Below, in pieces: positions 24,551-32,431 of a DNA stretch of 37,237 nt. The stretch is from Syntrophomonas sp. UBA5314 (GTDB lineage Bacteria; Bacillota; Syntrophomonadia; Syntrophomonadales; Syntrophomonadaceae): contig DHRK01000037.1 in NCBI GenBank assembly GCA_002410325.1, positions 20,200 to 57,436 of the forward strand, read 5' to 3'. Within the stretch, counting starts at the first letter, position 1. Each line of letters starts with the position of its first letter. The position numbers and the translations under genes are program-made. The notes under the pieces are model-generated. The model did no database searches. It was not told the DNA's origin and saw nothing but the letters and a program-made list of their open reading frames with translations.

Positions 24551-25519
24551 TTGAACGGGTCAATTATGATGGATGATATGCCTGGTAACACCCCTATGAA
24601 TAATAGCAAGAGTCCAGACATTAACGGAATGGGGAAATTAAACACCCTGTACGGCCGGCTGGACGCTCTGGGATGCAAGGGGAGGGACTGGTCCCTGCTC
24701 GTTTTTGCCGGGGATCACGGGGTAAGCCTGGAAGGAAGCAGCAACTATAAGGCGCTTCGCTCCGGGCAGATTGTTGCCGCCCACTTGAACGGCACCAGTC
24801 CTACCAAGAAGCTCCTGGAACGCCTGGGTAAGAGAGAATGGATTTTTGACCTGGGTTTGTGTGATGAAATAGATAATCCGGATTTAATTCAGAAAAGAAT
24901 CAGAAAAGGCACCCGCAATTTCATCAATGAAGACGCCATGGATTATGGCGAGGCCCTGTCCGCTTTAGAAGCCGGCCGGGCGGTCTGGGAGTATGTAAAA
25001 CTCCATAACTACGATATGGTGGGTCTGGGGGAAATAGGCATAGGCAATACGCTTAGCGCTTCGGCTTTGGGGGCGGCAGCCTTGCAGCTGCCGGTGGAGT
25101 TGATGACCGGACCGGGAAGCGGGGGCGGTGCCCTTATCGCCAGAAAAATAGAACTGTTGAGGCGGGCGATGGATAATGACCCACCCGAACCGAACGATGT
25201 GCTGGATATGCTGGCTCGCTTCGGCGGCTTGGAGATTGCGGCCCTGACCGGGTTTATCAGCGAAGCGGAGCATTATGGGATTCCGATTATCCTGGACGGG
25301 TTTGTGACTTCGGTTGCAGCCCTTCTGGCGGTAATGCTCAATAACAAAAGCCTGCCTAATTTATTCTGCCCCAGTCTGGCGTTGGAACCCGGGCACCGGC
25401 TGGTAATGGAACGTTTGCAGATCGAGCCCTGGTTCGATCTGGAGCTTAACTATGGAGAAGGTCTGGCAGCAGTCATGGGGATGTTTATGGCTGAAATGAC
25501 TATGAGCTTTTACCAATGA
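24551..25519 (+). CDS. cobT: Nicotinate-nucleotide-dimethylbenzimidazole phosphoribosyltransferase
   Basis: This 322-residue enzyme activates the lower-ligand base of cobalamin. Family marks are VFAGDHGVSLEG, GLGEIGIGNTLSASAL, MTGPGSGGGAL, LDGFVTSVAALLA and PSLALEPGHRLVMERL. The catalytic Glu lies in NYGEGLAAVM near the end. The start is uncertain: TTG 24551, ATG 24566, ATG 24569 and ATG 24578 are in frame with no decisive ribosome site, and the first conserved block begins only at about residue 26. It is the only nucleotide-loop gene here and no B12 riboswitch precedes it, in contrast to the other cobalamin genes. Confidence 0.93.
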   Translation: MNGSIMMDDMPGNTPMNNSKSPDINGMGKLNTLYGRLDALGCKGRDWSLLVFAGDHGVSLEGSSNYKALRSGQIVAAHLNGTSPTKKLLERLGKREWIFDLGLCDEIDNPDLIQKRIRKGTRNFINEDAMDYGEALSALEAGRAVWEYVKLHNYDMVGLGEIGIGNTLSASALGAAALQLPVELMTGPGSGGGALIARKIELLRRAMDNDPPEPNDVLDMLARFGGLEIAALTGFISEAEHYGIPIILDGFVTSVAALLAVMLNNKSLPNLFCPSLALEPGHRLVMERLQIEPWFDLELNYGEGLAAVMGMFMAEMTMSFYQ

Positions 25520-25560
25520 TTATCATGTGTATATACTAATGATATAGGAGGAAACGTTGT

Positions 25561-25989
25561 ATGGGAAAACTCAGACTTCGGGTCCGCTTTGATTATGCGG
25601 GGAAAGGCAAATCCGGACTTTTCGGGGGGAAAAACAGCGCTGACATTGCGGAAGCCACCAGGCAGCAGCAGGCTACTTTGAGCCGTAATGTACCTATTCA
25701 GGGAATTGTGGTTGAAGACATAGACATGAGCCAGGAGGTCTATACCATCCATGACGAAGTGAGTGACAAAACTGTGAGTTTCGCCCCAGTTATTATCGTA
25801 TTTTCGGCTGATTCCATTGAGGACGCCATTCGGTTTACAATGAAAGAGGAATTTAGAAAAGTTGAAGTACTGGAGCCTGATGAACTGAATTTATCCCGTT
25901 TGGATATGGAAAGAATTTTCTTGCGCGTTAATGAAGAGCTGAGGTTGAACCGGCAGATTCTTAAACGCAAAATGGATAATTGGAAGTAA
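25561..25989 (+). CDS. Conserved-looking protein of unknown function
   Basis: I do not recognise this 142-residue protein. It is soluble, with no signal peptide or membrane segment. Features are a basic Gly-rich start (RVRFDYAGKGKSGLFGGK), a predicted beta-rich centre (QGIVVEDIDM, VSFAPVIIVFSADSIEDAIRF) and a long, charged C-terminal helix (LSRLDMERIFLRVNEELRLNRQ). GGAGGAAA lies 8 bases before the ATG, so expression is likely. It is 13 bases ahead of the HDOD gene and presumably shares its transcript, so a regulatory link is possible (inference). Confidence 0.75.
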   Translation: MGKLRLRVRFDYAGKGKSGLFGGKNSADIAEATRQQQATLSRNVPIQGIVVEDIDMSQEVYTIHDEVSDKTVSFAPVIIVFSADSIEDAIRFTMKEEFRKVEVLEPDELNLSRLDMERIFLRVNEELRLNRQILKRKMDNWK

Positions 25990-26002
25990 AGGGGGACGGG
26001 TC

Positions 26003-26848
26003 GTGGAAAAAGTAAGCCTGGAAAATATTTTGGAAGCGGTAAATGATGTTCCAGCGCTTCCCCAGGTGGTATTACGGGTTATGCAGTTGACTGAGGACCC
26101 GGAATCCACAGCGCAGGATATACATAAGGTGCTCGATCAGGATCAGGCTATGACCGCCCGGGTTTTGCGCTTGGCCAATTCAGCCTACTACGGCTTCGCC
26201 CGGCGCATTGCGACGGTAAGCGATGCCGTAGTTTTACTCGGTTTCAAGACGATTCGCGGTATTGTTCTGGCCGCCGCGGTCAGCGATTTGCTGCAGAAGA
26301 GATATGAAGGCTACGCCCTGGAGGAAGGCGAACTCTGGCGCCATTCCCAGGCCTGCGCTATCGCCTCCCGCCTCATTGCCAGGCGCTGCCGCTTCACCAA
26401 TCTGGATTTAGCCTACACGGCGGGTCTATTGCACGATATCGGCAAGGTGATATTAAACCGGTACATGAAAGAGGCCTATCATGAAGTGGTAGAATTGGTG
26501 ACTGCGCAGGAAATACCCTTTATGAATGCCGAAGATCAGATCCTCGGTTTTAATCACGCGATGGTAGGCGCCCGTCTGGCTGAAAGATGGAGTCTTCCTC
26601 CCCAACTGGTTGAAGCCATAGAGAAGCACCACCAACCGGGACAGGCTTCCGAAGACCAGAAGCTGACCGCTATGGTTCACCTGGCGGATGCGGTTTGTTT
26701 ATCCATGGGTATAGGAATAGGGGTGGACGGCCTATTGTATCCGGTTTATCCTGAATCGCTGGCTTTGCTGGGTGTTTCCGAAGCCGATCTGGAAGCGATC
26801 GTCTCCGATATGACCGATCTTCTATCCGATCCCACCAGCCTTCAGTAA
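26003..26848 (+). CDS. HDOD domain signalling protein
   Basis: This 281-residue protein starts at a GTG with GGGGGACGGG ahead. The HDOD domain spans about residues 10-210: VPALPQVVLRVMQLTEDPES, then VLRLANSAYYGF, VSDAVVLLGFKTIRGIVLA, and an HD-like LAYTAGLLHDIGKVIL with HH near 216 (EKHHQP). HDOD proteins are non-enzymatic relatives of HD-GYP domains that act in cyclic-di-GMP, chemotaxis and stress signalling. This copy retains more HD residues (HDIGK) than many. No partner output domain is fused. Confidence 0.92.
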   Translation: MEKVSLENILEAVNDVPALPQVVLRVMQLTEDPESTAQDIHKVLDQDQAMTARVLRLANSAYYGFARRIATVSDAVVLLGFKTIRGIVLAAAVSDLLQKRYEGYALEEGELWRHSQACAIASRLIARRCRFTNLDLAYTAGLLHDIGKVILNRYMKEAYHEVVELVTAQEIPFMNAEDQILGFNHAMVGARLAERWSLPPQLVEAIEKHHQPGQASEDQKLTAMVHLADAVCLSMGIGIGVDGLLYPVYPESLALLGVSEADLEAIVSDMTDLLSDPTSLQ

Positions 26849-26882
26849 ATGCTTTATCCAAATCCTGATAAATACCAGAATA

Positions 26883-26912
26883 AGCCTGGGTTTTACCCGG
26901 GCTTTAATTGTT
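26883..26912 (+). terminator. Intrinsic terminator after the HDOD gene
   Basis: AGCCTGGGT (26883-26891) pairs with ACCCGGGCT (26895-26903), with one T-G wobble and a 3-base loop, followed by TTAATTGTTT. The T-run is broken, but the stem is strong. Confidence 0.75.
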
Positions 26913-26928
26913 TGCAAAGCTGTAGCTT

Positions 26929-26961
26929 AGTACAACGTTCCGTATATTGGTGTACATAATT
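26929..26961 (+). repeat. Dispersed short element, copy 2
   Basis: AGTACAACGTTCCGTATATT followed by GGTGTACATAATT. It matches the window-edge copies at 1-39 (minus strand) and 37219-37237. It lies in the 251-bp gap between the HDOD terminator and the kor operon. Apart from this, the terminator and a candidate promoter, nothing else is seen in that gap. Confidence 0.5.
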
Positions 26962-27029
26962 GGGGCAGCTATTATTACCTTGTATTTGATGATGACTGTC
27001 GAAATTGTACAATTTTCTGAAAAAATTTA

Positions 27030-27056
27030 TTGATTTTGTTCCAGGTCTGTTATACA
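27030..27056 (+). promoter_or_regulatory. Candidate promoter of the kor operon
   Basis: TTGATT (27030-27035) and TATACA (27051-27056) are 15 bp apart and lie 44 bp before the P-loop gene. The surrounding DNA is AT-rich. It is a motif-only, weak call. Confidence 0.3.
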
Positions 27057-27099
27057 GTACAGAATAAGATGTTCGGACTGAGCGGGAAAGGGAAAAAAT

Positions 27100-27774
27100 T
27101 TGGGCAGTATAGCTATTTTTGCCGGTGGATTTGGCAGTGGAAAAAGTGAAGTGGCTCTGAATTACGCCATTGAAACTGCCCATAGGTCCACCAGAGTGGT
27201 GCTGGCAGACCTGGATATGGTCAATCCCTGGTTTGTTTCCCGCGATTTAAAAGAGGAACTGAATCAAAAGGGCATAATCCTGGTTGCCCCCGGAGGCGAC
27301 CTTTCTTTTGGCGATGTTCCCAATATACCCGCTCATTTACTGGCTTATGTCCGCCAGGACAACGACATGGTGATTGATGTGGCAGGAGACGAAGTGGGTT
27401 CACTGGCACTAGGTTACCTAAGTCATCTTTTGGGGCAGCGGAGACCACTCCATTTCAATCTGGTAGTAAACCCTTACCGCCCCTTCGCCGGTGATTTAGA
27501 ATCAATCTACGAACTGCGCACAGGATTGGAAAGGGCGGCCCGCATTCCCTTTACCGGAATCGTGAGCAACCCCAATCTGGTTGAAGCCAGTGACCTGACT
27601 ACGATTGTCGAAGGACATGCCAGGGTCGTAGCTTATGCCAGGGCTCTGGAACTTCCGGTAGTATGCCTGACGGTGGAAGAACGGTTTTATCAGGAGTTAT
27701 ATCCCCGCTACGGCAAGCTGCTCAAAAAAATCCAGCTTTATCTGAGGCCTGACTGGCTTACAGACGTATTTTAA
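27100..27774 (+). CDS. P-loop ATPase/nucleotide-binding protein heading the kor operon
   Basis: This 224-residue protein starts at a TTG. The Walker A motif GGFGSGKS (residues 9-16) follows the first strand. VVLADLDMVNPWF (about 32-44) and the later DMVIDVAGDEVGS resemble the Mrp/MinD/CobQ-type SIMIBI class. No membrane-targeting helix or Cys motif typical of Mrp/NBP35 scaffolds is seen. It is 14 bases upstream of korD and in the same direction, so it is probably cotranscribed with the oxidoreductase. A maturation or assembly role for the Fe-S enzyme is a reasonable guess but only from context. Confidence 0.8.
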   Translation: MGSIAIFAGGFGSGKSEVALNYAIETAHRSTRVVLADLDMVNPWFVSRDLKEELNQKGIILVAPGGDLSFGDVPNIPAHLLAYVRQDNDMVIDVAGDEVGSLALGYLSHLLGQRRPLHFNLVVNPYRPFAGDLESIYELRTGLERAARIPFTGIVSNPNLVEASDLTTIVEGHARVVAYARALELPVVCLTVEERFYQELYPRYGKLLKKIQLYLRPDWLTDVF

Positions 27775-27788
27775 GGGAGGAATGTAGG

Positions 27789-28004
27789 ATGGCAAGGGGC
27801 AGGCTCAAGTTCGATGATGAGCGCTGCAAGGCTTGTGAACTTTGCGTTTTTTATTGTCCTCAAGGGATACTGGAGCTTGACAAACACCAGATGAATTCTC
27901 TAGGTTTCCACCCGGTGACCATAACCCAGGAGGAAAAATGCAATGGCTGTGCCATATGCGCTATGATGTGCCCTGATATGATCATTCAGGTGGAAAGGGA
28001 GTGA
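27789..28004 (+). CDS. korD: 2-oxoacid:ferredoxin oxidoreductase, ferredoxin-like delta subunit
   Basis: This 71-residue protein carries two [4Fe-4S] motifs: CKACELCVFYCP (Cys 13, 16, 19, 23) and CNGCAICAMMCP (in the second half). It passes electrons from the TPP-containing subunits to ferredoxin. GGGAGG precedes the ATG. It is the first of four contiguous subunit genes, with gaps of 0 to 4 bases. Confidence 0.95.
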   Translation: MARGRLKFDDERCKACELCVFYCPQGILELDKHQMNSLGFHPVTITQEEKCNGCAICAMMCPDMIIQVERE

Positions 28005-28008
28005 TGGT

Positions 28009-29067
28009 ATGGAAGAAAGAGTACTGATGAAGGGTAACGAAGCGCTGGCGGAAGGGGCTATTAGAGCAGGATGCCGCGCGTTTTTCGGCTATCCCATCAC
28101 CCCGTCCAGCGAGCTGGCCGAATATATGGCCCGCACCATGCCCAAGATCGGCGGAGTATTTGTTCAAGCGGAAAGCGAATTGGCCGCTATAAATATGGTA
28201 TATGGCGGGGCCTCGACCGGCGCCCGGGTGATGACCGCTTCATCCGGACCGGGGTTAAGCCTCAAACAAGAGGGGATTTCCTTTATCGCTGAAGGTGAAC
28301 TGCCCTGTCTGATCGTCAATTTATCCCGGGGAGGCCCGGGGCTGGGCGGAATACAGCCTTCCCAGGCCGACTATTTTCAAGCCACCCGGGGCGGCGGGCA
28401 TGGTGATTACCGCACCCTGGTTTTAGCCCCCTCCGGAGTGCAAGAGATGATGGACCTGGCCATGGAGGGCTATGATCTGGCGGATCGCTATCGGACCCCG
28501 GTTTTGATTATGGCTGAAGGAACCCTGGGGCAGATGATGGAGCCCATCATCCTGCGGGAACCGGTTACCCAGTTTGTGGACAAGCCCTGGGCAACTACCG
28601 GCTGTGTAGGACGCAAGCCCAATGTTGTAAACACCCTGCACCTGGACCCGGAATTTCTGGAAAAGAGAAACCGGCATCTGGATGCTAAATATAAGGAAAT
28701 ACAGGCCAATGAACAGCGGGCTGAGACCTTTATGATGGAAGACGCTGATCTGGCGGTTATGGCTTTTGGCATCATTGCCCGGATAGCCAAACGTTCAGTT
28801 ATGGAAGCCCGCAAGCAGGGCATAAAGGTGGGCTTAATACGCCCCATAACCCTGTGGCCTTTTCCCGAGCGGGTGGTGGCCGGAGCAGCCAGGAAAGTTC
28901 GCCGTTTTCTATCCATTGAAGTGAGTATGGGGCAGATGGTGGAAGACATCCGCCTGGCCGTCAATGGTCAGGTGCCGGTAGACTTTTATGGACGCATAGG
29001 AATTACTCCCAACCCCGAGGAGCTTACCCGGGAAATCATGCGGATTGCGGAAAGGGAGGGATTCTAG
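28009..29067 (+). CDS. korA: 2-oxoacid:ferredoxin oxidoreductase, alpha subunit
   Basis: This 352-residue subunit (also annotated VorB) has LMKGNEALAEGAIRAGCRAFFGYPITPSSEL at the N-terminus, in two adjoining parts, and QAESELAAINMVYGGASTGARVMTASSGPGLSL, which together form the pyrimidine-binding side of the TPP site with the conserved Glu. The C-terminal part (LIRPITLWPFP, then SIEVSMGQMVEDI) is typical. It oxidatively decarboxylates a 2-oxoacid such as 2-oxoglutarate or branched-chain 2-oxoacids, making acyl-CoA and reduced ferredoxin. The substrate cannot be settled from sequence. Confidence 0.95.
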   Translation: MEERVLMKGNEALAEGAIRAGCRAFFGYPITPSSELAEYMARTMPKIGGVFVQAESELAAINMVYGGASTGARVMTASSGPGLSLKQEGISFIAEGELPCLIVNLSRGGPGLGGIQPSQADYFQATRGGGHGDYRTLVLAPSGVQEMMDLAMEGYDLADRYRTPVLIMAEGTLGQMMEPIILREPVTQFVDKPWATTGCVGRKPNVVNTLHLDPEFLEKRNRHLDAKYKEIQANEQRAETFMMEDADLAVMAFGIIARIAKRSVMEARKQGIKVGLIRPITLWPFPERVVAGAARKVRRFLSIEVSMGQMVEDIRLAVNGQVPVDFYGRIGITPNPEELTREIMRIAEREGF

Positions 29068-29811
29068 GTGAAGATAGTTGCCAAAAGACCGGAGAGTCTG
29101 CAAGAAACCAGATTTCATTACTGTCCGGGCTGCACCCATGGTATAGTTCATCGCCTGCTGGCCGAATGCCTGGACGAATTAAACCTGCGGGAAAAAACCA
29201 TTGGAATATGTCCGGTGGGCTGTTCCGTTCTGGCTTATGATTACTTTAATTTCGACACCCTGGAAGCAGCGCACGGACGCGCTCCGGCCATCGCAACCGG
29301 CATTAAACGGCTTTTACCGGATCGCTGCCTGATCACCTATCAGGGTGATGGGGACCTGGCTTCCATCGGAATGGGAGAAATCATCCACGCCTCGTTGCGG
29401 GCGGAGAATATCACGGTTATATTTATTAATAACGCTATATACGGCATGACCGGCGGGCAGATGGCTCCCACCACCCTGCTGGGGCAGGTAACCACTACTT
29501 CCCCTTATGGACGCACGGTGGAGGCGAACGGCTATCCAGCCAAAATGGCTGAACTGCTGGCGCAAAGTGAAGGAGCCGCCTATGTTTGCCGGACCGCCGT
29601 CAATACGCCGGCCAATGTGACCAGAACCAAGAAAGCCATTAAAAAAGCTATTCAGATGCAGATGAAGGGCCTGGGCTTTACCATGGTCGAGGTCTTGTCA
29701 ACCTGCCCCACCAACTGGGGCATGAGCCCGGTAGAAGCTATGAAATGGGTGGGTGATCAGATGATCCCCTATTACCCGCTGGGTGAGTTTAAGGTCAAGG
29801 AGGAAGGCTAG
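29068..29811 (+). CDS. korB: 2-oxoacid:ferredoxin oxidoreductase, beta subunit
   Basis: This 247-residue TPP-binding subunit starts at a GTG directly after the korA stop. YCPGCTHGIVHRL and GICPVGCSV hold conserved Cys. The TPP/Mg motif is GDGDLASIGMGEIIHASLR followed by IFINNAIYGMTGGQMAPTT. The C-terminus (EVLSTCPTNWGMSPVEAMKW) is family-typical. It works with KorA, KorC and KorD as one enzyme. Confidence 0.95.
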   Translation: MKIVAKRPESLQETRFHYCPGCTHGIVHRLLAECLDELNLREKTIGICPVGCSVLAYDYFNFDTLEAAHGRAPAIATGIKRLLPDRCLITYQGDGDLASIGMGEIIHASLRAENITVIFINNAIYGMTGGQMAPTTLLGQVTTTSPYGRTVEANGYPAKMAELLAQSEGAAYVCRTAVNTPANVTRTKKAIKKAIQMQMKGLGFTMVEVLSTCPTNWGMSPVEAMKWVGDQMIPYYPLGEFKVKEEG

Positions 29812-30357
29812 ATGGAGAAACAGGTGTTATTTGCCGGCTTTGGCGGGCAGGGGGTTTTGGCCATGGGACTATTTCTGTCACATGCGGCCATGAGTTCAGG
29901 CAAGAACGTTTCCTGGGTTCCCTCCTACGGAGCGGAAATGCGGGGAGGCACAGCCAATTGCCTGGTTACCATCGCCGAGGAGGAAATCAGCTCCCCCCTG
30001 ACCGAAAATCCCTTAATGGCAGTTATCATGAACCGCCCTTCCCTGGATAAGTTTGAAAAGAGAGTAAAGCCCAATGGACTGGTGATGATCAATTCATCAA
30101 TGGTGGACCGGACTCCAGACCGCACCGACATTGAAGTGCTGGCAGTCCCCGTCAATGAACTGGCTGAAGAGATGGGCAATCCCCGCGGAGCCAATATGAT
30201 CATGCTGGGCGCTTATCTGGAGAAGACTTCAGTGGTTCAGGTTGAAGAGGCCCTGGAATATTTCCCGGTTATATTTAAAGGCAAATCGGAACGTCTGATA
30301 GAAGCAAACCGGAAGGCGTTCATGGCCGGGGTGGAATATGCTCGAACCAGGATGTAG
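29812..30357 (+). CDS. korC: 2-oxoacid:ferredoxin oxidoreductase, gamma subunit
   Basis: This 181-residue subunit has the N-terminal FAGFGGQGVLAMGLFLSHAA motif and WVPSYGAEMRGGTANCLVTI, both diagnostic. It binds CoA-side elements in the complex. AAGGAGG precedes the ATG, which follows the korB stop directly. Confidence 0.95.
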   Translation: MEKQVLFAGFGGQGVLAMGLFLSHAAMSSGKNVSWVPSYGAEMRGGTANCLVTIAEEEISSPLTENPLMAVIMNRPSLDKFEKRVKPNGLVMINSSMVDRTPDRTDIEVLAVPVNELAEEMGNPRGANMIMLGAYLEKTSVVQVEEALEYFPVIFKGKSERLIEANRKAFMAGVEYARTRM

Positions 30358-30403
30358 AATCTTCCGGATCTTTTTAATTACATAGCCGGCATTTGTACGA
30401 ATC

Positions 30404-30436
30404 GCGCCAGCCTTGAATCAGGGGCGGCGCTTTTGC
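30404..30436 (+). terminator. Intrinsic terminator after korC
   Basis: GCGCC (30404-30408) pairs with GGCGC (30426-30430), with a partly paired interior, and TTTTGCTTT follows. It lies 47 bp after korC. The rest of the 188-bp gap before larB holds only a weak AT-rich promoter-like stretch. Confidence 0.6.
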
Positions 30437-30545
30437 TTTACCAGGGCGTTATTTATCTTACTTTAGGCAGTGTATTACATTGCGGTAGGCCCTGTTATTA
30501 TTTAATAAAGATGGAGAAAAGGCTTTTGCTGGGGGGGCGTGGTAA

Positions 30546-31298
30546 ATGGATCGATTTAAACTTTTAAAACTGCTGGAAGAGGTGCAAAGAGGAGAAAAGA
30601 GCCCTGACCAGGCCTGTGAATTAATAGGAACCATGCCCTTTGAGGACCTGGGCTTTGCCCGCGTCGACCATCATCGTTCCCTGCGTGATAATTTTCCTGA
30701 AGTGGTTTTTTGCGCCGGCAAAACCCCGGAGCAGGTTACGGCTATTTTTAAGTCTTTGGCTGAAAAAAATCACAGCGTTTTGGGTACCAGAGCTGAACGG
30801 GAGCTTTATCAAACGGTTTTAAAGGAACTGCCCGGGGTTAAATATAATGAATTGGGGCGGGTGATCTATCTCCAGGGTGATCATGAACCTCCGCTGGGCC
30901 GGGTGCTTCTCTTATCGGCCGGGACGGCTGATCTGCCGGTCGCGGAAGAGGCGGCGGCCTGCCTGGAAGTAATGGGGGCAGCCGTTGACCGGGCCTATGA
31001 TGTAGGCATTGCCGGCCTGCATCGCCTGCTGGATGTCCTCCCCCGGATCAATCAGGCCGGGGTAGTGATAGTTGTGGCCGGTATGGAGGGAGCCCTGGCC
31101 AGCGTAGTGGGAGGTTTGACTCGTAAACCGATTATCGCGGTGCCGACCAGCGTCGGTTACGGGGCCAGTTTTGGCGGCTTGGCCGCCCTCCTGGCCATGT
31201 TGAACAGCTGCGCCAGCGGAGTGGCGGTAGTGAACATTGACAACGGCTATGGAGCAGCGGCTATGGCCTGCGCTATTTTGGGAAGCAAGCATGGATAA
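30546..31298 (+). CDS. larB: LarB-like nickel-pincer cofactor carboxylase
   Basis: This 250-residue protein of the PurE/AIR carboxylase superfamily resembles LarB, which carboxylates nicotinic acid adenine dinucleotide to start the nickel-pincer cofactor of lactate racemase-type enzymes. The N-terminal region (FARVDHHRSLRDNFPEVVFCAGKTPEQ) is LarB-type. The PurE-like core has LLSAGTADLPVAEEAAACLE, AYDVGIAGLHRLL and VPTSVGYGASFGG. The conserved Cys of NSCASGVAVVNIDNGYGAA (C222) corresponds to the reactive Cys of LarB. No larC, larE or larA is in the window. Confidence 0.9.
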   Translation: MDRFKLLKLLEEVQRGEKSPDQACELIGTMPFEDLGFARVDHHRSLRDNFPEVVFCAGKTPEQVTAIFKSLAEKNHSVLGTRAERELYQTVLKELPGVKYNELGRVIYLQGDHEPPLGRVLLLSAGTADLPVAEEAAACLEVMGAAVDRAYDVGIAGLHRLLDVLPRINQAGVVIVVAGMEGALASVVGGLTRKPIIAVPTSVGYGASFGGLAALLAMLNSCASGVAVVNIDNGYGAAAMACAILGSKHG

Positions 31299-31351
31299 TC
31301 CGTCCGAGCCCGGCATAATATAGAACGAAAACCTGTGCCGGGGGGATGGTT

Positions 31352-31858
31352 TTGAAAAAACATATAAACCTGGTAGAAAAATACCTGATCCGGATCGTCG
31401 TCTTATTTATGGTGGCTCTGGTAGTTGTCCAGGGATTGATGACCAGGGACGACCTGCGTCTTTATTTAAGCCTCGGTGAAAGGCTGGAAGGACAATACAT
31501 CGGGCAACCGGCTATAAACAAAAGCCCGGACCCGGCTCCAGCAGTTCAAAACGAGGGTGCCGGAGAAAAGAATGTCCAGTCGCCTCAGGCCCGGCTTACT
31601 ATATCTATTGAACGTTTTGCTTCGCTGCCCAGGGCGGTTATTCTAGTCAACCACCACCCTTATCGCGAGTTTACGGAAAAAGAGATGAGCCTGGAGCTGG
31701 CTGCCGGGGATATCGTAGAAATAGACACTACCTTTTATAGCTTCCCGGTGAGCTTTTTAATTAAAGAGACTTCCTCCAATGTAGCCTACCCGGAGAAAAA
31801 CCAGGTTTACAACGCCAACCAGGGTATAGTCATGGTGGGCAAAATAATAGTAAAATAA
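31352..31858 (+). CDS. Membrane-anchored protein of unknown function
   Basis: I do not recognise this 168-residue protein. It has one N-terminal membrane segment (LIRIVVLFMVALVVVQGLM), then a Pro/Asn-rich linker (NKSPDPAPAVQNEGAGEKN) and an exported beta-rich domain of about 85 residues (ARLTISIERFASLPRAVILV onward). The start is taken as TTG 31352, about 6 bases after the run GGGGGG; ATG 31346 directly abuts that run and is less likely. A likely terminator follows at 31864-31883. Confidence 0.7.
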   Translation: MKKHINLVEKYLIRIVVLFMVALVVVQGLMTRDDLRLYLSLGERLEGQYIGQPAINKSPDPAPAVQNEGAGEKNVQSPQARLTISIERFASLPRAVILVNHHPYREFTEKEMSLELAAGDIVEIDTTFYSFPVSFLIKETSSNVAYPEKNQVYNANQGIVMVGKIIVK

Positions 31859-31863
31859 TTCTA

Positions 31864-31883
31864 AACGGGGCAGCCCGGTTTTT
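31864..31883 (+). terminator. Candidate intrinsic terminator
   Basis: AACGGG and CCCGGTT pair (one-base bulge) across GCAG and lead into a run of five T residues, 6 bp after the preceding stop codon. Confidence 0.55.
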
Positions 31884-31984
31884 GTGGCCTGCTTACTAAT
31901 GCCAGCTGATGATGGCCAGCGCGATTTCAGCCTGTCAGGCCGGAAGTAGAATCTTGAAACCCAATATGCAAGGAGAGCATCGAT

Positions 31985-32416
31985 ATGGAAGTGGGAAGCA
32001 AGTTAGTAGCGGTAGCGGCGATCAAACTGGCCTTGAGTTCCTCGCGCCCTGAAGAGGCCCAGCTTAAAAAATCCCTTTACGACGAATACGGGATCAGAGC
32101 GGTGGCGGTTGACTTTGGCGGGGAGTTTATCGGCTCGGTCGGAAAAATGGTAGAACGGGCGGTGGTGGCAGCCAAGCGGGAAGGAGTCATCAAGGACACC
32201 CATGCCGACGAAGGAGCGGTGGCCGGGGCTACCCGGGAGGCCATTACCCAGATTATGAACAAGGCCCTGGGGCTCAATGTGGGCGGAAAAATCGGTATAG
32301 CCCGCTATCGGGACCATATCAGTGTGGCTATCTTTTCCGGCATCGGCCTGCTTCACCTCGACGAGGTAGCCATAGGCCTGGGGCACCGGGCGGCTTATTC
32401 CGCCCCGGGCAGCTAG
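31985..32416 (+). CDS. HutP-family protein
   Basis: This 143-residue protein resembles the clostridial HutP family. Marks are EVGSKLVAVAAIKLALSSSR, AVDFGGEFIGSVGKMVERAVVAAKREGVI, EGAVAGATREAI and the C-terminal HISVAIFSGIGLLHLDEVAIGLGHR. In Bacillus, HutP is an RNA-binding antiterminator that needs L-histidine and Mg2+ and regulates histidine use. No hut genes are nearby. It is followed 15 bases later by aroH, so here it may serve another amino-acid response (inference). AGGAGAG precedes the ATG. Confidence 0.75.
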   Translation: MEVGSKLVAVAAIKLALSSSRPEEAQLKKSLYDEYGIRAVAVDFGGEFIGSVGKMVERAVVAAKREGVIKDTHADEGAVAGATREAITQIMNKALGLNVGGKIGIARYRDHISVAIFSGIGLLHLDEVAIGLGHRAAYSAPGS

Positions 32417-32431
32417 TGAAGGGAAAAACCG

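Noticed and set aside
24551..25519. CobT considered as a phenol-type (ArsA/ArsB) lower-ligand enzyme
   Set aside because: ArsAB are two separate subunits; only one gene is here and the catalytic Glu region looks like ordinary CobT.
29068..29811. KorB considered as pyruvate:ferredoxin oxidoreductase beta subunit
   Set aside because: The four-subunit order delta-alpha-beta-gamma and the alpha-subunit sequence fit the Kor/Vor group better; the substrate stays open.
31985..32416. The 143-residue protein considered as a Lin0512-family member
   Set aside because: The C-terminal GLGHR segment and the GVI...EGAVAGATREAI pattern fit HutP-like proteins instead.
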